From Minisyncoccota bacterium (GTDB taxonomy: Bacteria; Patescibacteriota; Minisyncoccia; UBA6257), in contig JAQVJU010000004.1 of the NCBI GenBank assembly GCA_028694995.1, positions 1 to 36,067 of the forward strand: 36,067 bases of DNA, in the 5' to 3' direction. Made by a program: the position numbers and the translations under genes. The notes under the pieces are model-generated. The model did no database searches. It worked only from the letters and a program-made list of their open reading frames with translations, and was not told where the DNA came from. This document shows positions 32,533-36,067 of the stretch, in pieces; within the stretch, counting starts at the first letter, position 1; the number at the start of each line of letters is the position of its first letter.

Positions 32533-32566
32533 AATTAACCCAGAATTTTTTAAAATACTGGTAATT
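32533..32566 (-). other. Hairpin in the gap after the AMP phosphorylase gene
   Basis: On minus AATTACCAG (32566-32558) pairs with CTGG..TAATT (32543-32533, two-base bulge). It may end the deoA transcript or form a structure in the leader of the 122-residue gene; its U-tract is poor. Confidence 0.35.
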
Positions 32567-32585
32567 AGCCCGACCCGCTATTAAT

Positions 32586-32594
32586 ATTATACCA
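32586..32594 (-). promoter_or_regulatory. Extended -10 promoter of the 122-residue membrane protein gene
   Basis: TGGTATAAT (32594-32586) is a perfect -10 with TGn. A TTGACA further upstream (32607-32602) is too close (10 bases) to be its -35. The leader would be about 63 bases. Confidence 0.6.
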
Positions 32595-32608
32595 TTAATA
32601 TTGTCAAA

Positions 32609-34129
32609 TTACTTAATGAGATATATGTCTAATTTTCTTAAAGCATGCTTAGCTAAGGTCAGTCTTTGATGACTATTAGTATACAAAGAGCACAACGCTT
32701 CATTCTTTTTCACCTTTTCTCCCAAAGCTTTGTGCAGATAAATCCCCGCTTCTTTAGTTGTTGGCGCTCCTAGTAATCTGCAAATCTTGTTAATGTTTTT
32801 GTTATGAATTTTCTTAATAACTCCAGAATTAGATGATTTTAATTTCCATGAAACTTTTCCAATTTTAATCTTTTCAGAATCAATATTAGAATCCCCTCCT
32901 TGAGCTTGTATTATTTCCTGCATTTTTTTAAAAGCCCTACCTGATTGTAAAGATTCCAAAGCCATTTTTTGACCTTGTCCTTTTTTAGCTTTTCCTACTA
33001 ACTCTAATAAATTACCAGCAAACAAAACTGATTTTTTTTCTAAATCCATTGGCCGCTCTGGTTTTTGCTGTAAAACTCTCATTACATCTCTTGCTTCTAA
33101 GCTAGGCCCAATACCATAACCAATTGGACCTAAGGTTTCAGTAATAATAATTTTGGTCTTAATCTTAAAACGTTTTGATAAATAAAGAAATAGATTCTTA
33201 ACAAAAAGAATATCTTTTTTATCATGAAGTTTTGCTGTTGGTCCGATTGGCATATCAATTACTAAATGAGTCACTCCAGTTGCTACCTGTTTAGACATAA
33301 TACTCACTACCATTTTTGAATAAGGTTCTCTGCCCAAACAACGAGTGATTTCAATAAAACGATCATCTGCTGGCGCCAATCTTAAAGCGCCACCCCAAAT
33401 CAAACAAGCATTTGTTTTTTGTACAATTTTTTTTATCTCTTTTGAAGCAAATCCAACTGGAGCCAAGACCTCCATGGTATCAGCTGTGCCTGAAGCTGAA
33501 GTTACTGCCCGAGAAGAAGTTTTTGGAATCACGATTCCATTACTAGCAACAATCGCCACTATTATTGGCGTAATCCTATTCCCAGGAATCCCCCCTATTG
33601 AATGTTTATCAGCAACTACTTTTCCAAACTTAAGCATCTCTCCAGTTTCACTAATTGCCTTAGTAAGATAATAAATTTCTTCTTTGGAAAAATTCTTTTC
33701 ATCAAAAGCTGAGGCAATAAAAAAAGCTAATTCTAAATCACTAATCCTGTATTTAACAATATCTGAAACTAAATCATAAATTTCTTGATTAGAAATCTTT
33801 TGATTTTCTAATTTTTTATGAATGGTTTTCAAAGAAATTGGTTGTCCAGTTAGTTTTAACTCTAACATCTCTCCTTTTCTAATCTTGTACCTATTAGTAA
33901 TATCACTAAATAAACCTACTTCTCCTGGCTTAACTAAGCTTTTAGTAGTGTCTACTGTGATTTCAGTTTTTTTCTCTTGCCATTTTAAAACTAATTTATC
34001 CCCAGCTCTAATACCAAAACTTTCTCCATCCTTTTCATGAATAATGGCAATCCAAGGATAACCAGTTTTAATATCTAAATATTTTACTTTTAAAAAAAAC
34101 GTATGATTAGTTTTTGAGTTTTTTTTCAT
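32609..34129 (-). CDS. deoA: AMP phosphorylase, archaeal type
   Basis: The reaction is AMP + phosphate to adenine + ribose 1,5-bisphosphate. At 506 residues it has the archaeal AMPpase layout: an extra N-terminal domain (about 1-95), then a thymidine-phosphorylase fold with DKHSIGGIPGNR (174-185), the phosphate- and base-binding KTSSRAVTSASGTADTMEVL (203-222), and a C-terminal domain. Bacterial thymidine phosphorylases are about 435-440 residues and lack the N-terminal domain and the IPGNR form of the motif. AMPpases with this layout occur in CPR genomes that also carry archaeal-like RuBisCO, but no RuBisCO or isomerase gene is in this window. It follows prs by 21 bases. Confidence 0.9.
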   Translation of the reverse strand: MKKNSKTNHTFFLKVKYLDIKTGYPWIAIIHEKDGESFGIRAGDKLVLKWQEKKTEITVDTTKSLVKPGEVGLFSDITNRYKIRKGEMLELKLTGQPISLKTIHKKLENQKISNQEIYDLVSDIVKYRISDLELAFFIASAFDEKNFSKEEIYYLTKAISETGEMLKFGKVVADKHSIGGIPGNRITPIIVAIVASNGIVIPKTSSRAVTSASGTADTMEVLAPVGFASKEIKKIVQKTNACLIWGGALRLAPADDRFIEITRCLGREPYSKMVVSIMSKQVATGVTHLVIDMPIGPTAKLHDKKDILFVKNLFLYLSKRFKIKTKIIITETLGPIGYGIGPSLEARDVMRVLQQKPERPMDLEKKSVLFAGNLLELVGKAKKGQGQKMALESLQSGRAFKKMQEIIQAQGGDSNIDSEKIKIGKVSWKLKSSNSGVIKKIHNKNINKICRLLGAPTTKEAGIYLHKALGEKVKKNEALCSLYTNSHQRLTLAKHALRKLDIYLIK

Positions 34130-34150
34130 TCTGATTATTGTTTAATTTAT

Positions 34151-35044
34151 TTAAATAATTTTCTTTTCTAAAAGATTCCTGGCTATTGGCTTAACTATAT
34201 CAACCGTATAATGAGAATTCTCTAAGGTATTAGTGAAAACAATTCTTTTAGGATTAACAACAGCTAGTTGATCCATGACCACATCACCAAAAATAGAATG
34301 AACAATAGCAAAACTAATTGTCCTTGGCTCAAACTCTTTTATTGCTAGAGCTGTTTCTAAAATAGTATTACCTGTTGAGATAATATCATCAACAATAATA
34401 ACATCTTTTCCTTTTAATCTCTCTGCCATATTTTCTGGATAAATAAAACTTACCTTTCCTGTTTTAAAATCCCTGTTTTTCCTAATTACTATTTTAGTGG
34501 CTAGAAAATCTTCACAAAAATCATCAACAAATAATTTAGCTTCTTCATCAGGCCCTATAACCACAGAATCTACTGAAGAATAATCTTTAAACCTTTCAGC
34601 CAAATCTTTAAAAACAAAAACATTGTAGACTGGAATCTTAAATAAATCACCTATCTTTTTTCTATGTTCATGCATATTACAAGTAATAAATATATCAGCA
34701 TTTTTCTCTATTAATTCAGCTATATACAGAGAAGAAAGAGGTTCGCCTTCTTGAAACACATCATCCTGCCTGGCATAAGGAAAATAAGGCATAATGGCAA
34801 TTGTTTGTTCTGATAAATCCTTAATCTTTCTTAATAATAATAAATACTTAATTAAATAAGCATTAATATCTTCTTTTTGTTTTTTCTGAATAATTAAAAT
34901 TGCTTGAGCAAACTTACCTTCTTTTTCCAAACGAGGCTGAAGTTCTCCATCAGCAAAAACTCTGTCAACCACAGATATAAATGGCAAATTAAGTTCTTGA
35001 CTTAAAGCCTTTCCTAAATTATCCCCAATGATTACTTTGTCCAT
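34151..35044 (-). CDS. prs: Ribose-phosphate pyrophosphokinase
   Basis: Prs makes PRPP from ribose 5-phosphate and ATP, releasing AMP. The 297-residue protein has DRVFADGELQPR (27-38), the flexible-loop region PYFPYARQDD (86-95), CNMHEHR (122-128) with the metal-binding histidine area, and the PRPP-binding DDIISTGNT (219-227). It is a little short (usual 310-320). It sits 4 bases after rsmI and before AMP phosphorylase, a pairing in which one enzyme's by-product (AMP) is the next one's substrate. Confidence 0.94.
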   Translation of the reverse strand: MDKVIIGDNLGKALSQELNLPFISVVDRVFADGELQPRLEKEGKFAQAILIIQKKQKEDINAYLIKYLLLLRKIKDLSEQTIAIMPYFPYARQDDVFQEGEPLSSLYIAELIEKNADIFITCNMHEHRKKIGDLFKIPVYNVFVFKDLAERFKDYSSVDSVVIGPDEEAKLFVDDFCEDFLATKIVIRKNRDFKTGKVSFIYPENMAERLKGKDVIIVDDIISTGNTILETALAIKEFEPRTISFAIVHSIFGDVVMDQLAVVNPKRIVFTNTLENSHYTVDIVKPIARNLLEKKII

Positions 35045-35048
35045 AATA

Positions 35049-35744
35049 TTATTTCTTAAGATAAATTACTACTGTAAACTCTCCTTTTATTTTATCATTT
35101 TTTATCTTTTCTATCACCTTTTTTATTGTTCCTCGATAGATTGTTTCAAATTTCTTAGTTAATTCACGACAAACTACAATTTCATAATTTAAACCTTCTG
35201 CTTTGTTATAAATTTCTTCTAAGGTTTTAATAATCCGATGAGAAGATTCATAAAAAATTACTGGGTGTCTAAAACTCTGTAATTGATAAAATAATCCTTT
35301 GAAAAATTGATTTCTTTTATTCTTACTTGGCGGAAATCCCAAAAAAACAAATTTATCCATTGGAAAACCAGAAATACTAGCCGCAGTTATCAAAGCTGAA
35401 CAACCAGGTATTGGTATAATCTCAAAGCCCTCAAACACATTGATTAAAAAACTTATCAATTTATTACCAGGATCTGATATACCAGGAGTGCCAGAATCAG
35501 AAACCAAAGCCAAATCCTTACCTTGTTCAAGTAAAGATTTTATCTGATTCATTTTTTTAATAGTTGAGTGCTGATGATAACTCAGAACTGAGGTTTTAAT
35601 TTTAAAATGAGATAATAACTTCCTTGTTTTTCTTGTATCTTCACATAAAATCAAATCTACTTCTTGTAAAACTCGTTTTGCCCTTAAAGAAATATCTTCC
35701 AGATTCCCAATTGGTGTGGCCACAATAAATAATTTTCCTATCAT
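35049..35744 (-). CDS. rsmI: 16S rRNA 2'-O-methyltransferase RsmI
   Basis: RsmI methylates the 2'-O of C1402 in 16S rRNA using SAM. The protein has the family opening KLFIVATPIGNLEDISLRA (4-22), LCEDTRKTRKLL, the SAM-loop LVSDSGTPGISDPG and VIFYESSHRI. At 231 residues it lacks the C-terminal extension of about 50 residues found in E. coli RsmI (286), a shortened form seen in reduced genomes. It leads the rsmI-prs-deoA operon. Confidence 0.95.
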   Translation of the reverse strand: MIGKLFIVATPIGNLEDISLRAKRVLQEVDLILCEDTRKTRKLLSHFKIKTSVLSYHQHSTIKKMNQIKSLLEQGKDLALVSDSGTPGISDPGNKLISFLINVFEGFEIIPIPGCSALITAASISGFPMDKFVFLGFPPSKNKRNQFFKGLFYQLQSFRHPVIFYESSHRIIKTLEEIYNKAEGLNYEIVVCRELTKKFETIYRGTIKKVIEKIKNDKIKGEFTVVIYLKK

Positions 35745-35767
35745 TACAATATTCTTTAATTAATATT

Positions 35768-35773
35768 TTTATA
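35768..35773 (-). promoter_or_regulatory. Possible -10 of the rsmI-prs-deoA operon
   Basis: TATAAA (35773-35768) lies 24-29 bases before the rsmI ATG; no good -35 element stands 17 bases upstream. The weak call rests on position and the lack of a better candidate in this gap. Confidence 0.35.
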
Positions 35774-35836
35774 CCCTTAACATCATATCAAAAAGAACAC
35801 AAACTTTCTATTAACTGATCAATCCCATCAACAAAA

Positions 35837-35874
35837 AATGCTGTTGTCTTTAATAAGCCAAAAACAACAGCATT
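35837..35874 (-). terminator. Terminator of the gene at the right edge
   Basis: AATGCTGTTG (35837-35846) pairs perfectly with CAACAGCATT (35865-35874), a 10-bp stem with an 18-base loop, followed on minus by a run of T. It stands 28 bases after the stop at 35903. Confidence 0.85.
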
Positions 35875-35902
35875 AATGATATTAACAAGGTTGGATTAAT
35901 TG

Positions 35903-36067
35903 TTAAGAGATTAATCCTCTTAAGAATCCTTGAAGTTTATCAGGTAAAACCGGGATAATTTCCCACCAAGAAGGAAGCTCGATTCCTAAGAGAAAATCTC
36001 CTTCAGATTTAAGAGTTTTACAAGACCTAGGTTCATTAGCTAATCGGCAAGCAGTTAAAGTATAGTC
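35903..36067 (-). CDS. C-terminal end of an unrecognised protein (5' part outside the window)
   Basis: From the right edge, the minus strand stays open for 54 codons and stops with TAA at 35905-35903. The residues begin DYTLTACRLANEPRSCKTL and include GIELPSWWEIIP and the end KLQGFLRGLIS. Nearby cysteines at 7 and 16 of this piece and the tryptophan pair are the only landmarks; no family is recognised. A strong terminator 28 bases downstream supports it being a real gene. The start and total length cannot be seen. Confidence 0.65.
   Translation of the reverse strand, partial: DYTLTACRLANEPRSCKTLKSEGDFLLGIELPSWWEIIPVLPDKLQGFLRGLIS

Noticed and set aside
32602-32607. TTGACA as a -35 box for the 122-residue membrane protein gene
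   Set aside because: It is only 10 bases from the TATAAT; the extended -10 is the better explanation.

Overview
The window comes from a small, AT-rich (roughly one third GC) bacterial genome, most probably a member of the Candidate Phyla Radiation / Patescibacteria and, within it, a Parcubacteria-like lineage. The evidence seen here: the S10-spc ribosomal cluster has no rpmD (L30) between rpsE and rplO, which overlap instead; S12 carries an inserted segment between its KSKS region and the KKGVC motif; gene spacing is extremely tight; a DUF4012 protein and an archaeal-type AMP phosphorylase are present; almost no gene has a Shine-Dalgarno sequence. UGA is used as a stop (mnmA, rnhA), so the recoded CPR lineages are unlikely. 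Nearly everything is on the minus strand; only mnmA and rnpB are on plus.

Layout. 1-1052: mnmA, missing its first few codons. 1053-1189: a short GC-rich islet. 1190-3777: a five-gene restriction-modification island read as XRE regulator, BsaWI-like endonuclease, N4/N6-type DNA methyltransferase, small Mrr-like nuclease and a DUF4145 (HEPN-like) protein, with its own promoter. 3967-9593: a tight operon DUF4012-murJ-lepA-ftsB-like that ends in tRNA-Gly(CCC). 9660-10004: RNase P RNA on plus, whose promoter overlaps that of the DUF4012 operon. 10042-14519: PF06695 membrane protein, tpiA, SIMPL protein, pgk, DHH phosphoesterase, RNase HI. 14590-15146: a two-gene operon of unknown function with the best promoter, the only clear Shine-Dalgarno sites and a good terminator.

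15150-26981: map, adk, secY and the S10-spc ribosomal genes; a terminator-like hairpin lies between rpsJ and rplC. 26990-31328: the str genes rpsL-rpsG-fusA, then tuf with its own promoter. 31418-32515: a site-2 protease and a small membrane protein, each with an extended -10 promoter. 32609-35744: rsmI, prs and AMP phosphorylase as one operon. 35903-36067: the C-terminal end of an unknown gene with its terminator.

Functionally most of the window is core translation, protein export, cell-envelope and glycolysis genes. The accessory parts are the restriction island, the two-gene operon and the nucleotide-salvage pair: Prs releases AMP, and AMP phosphorylase turns AMP into adenine and ribose 1,5-bisphosphate. 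All family assignments come from reading motifs by eye; no database search was run.
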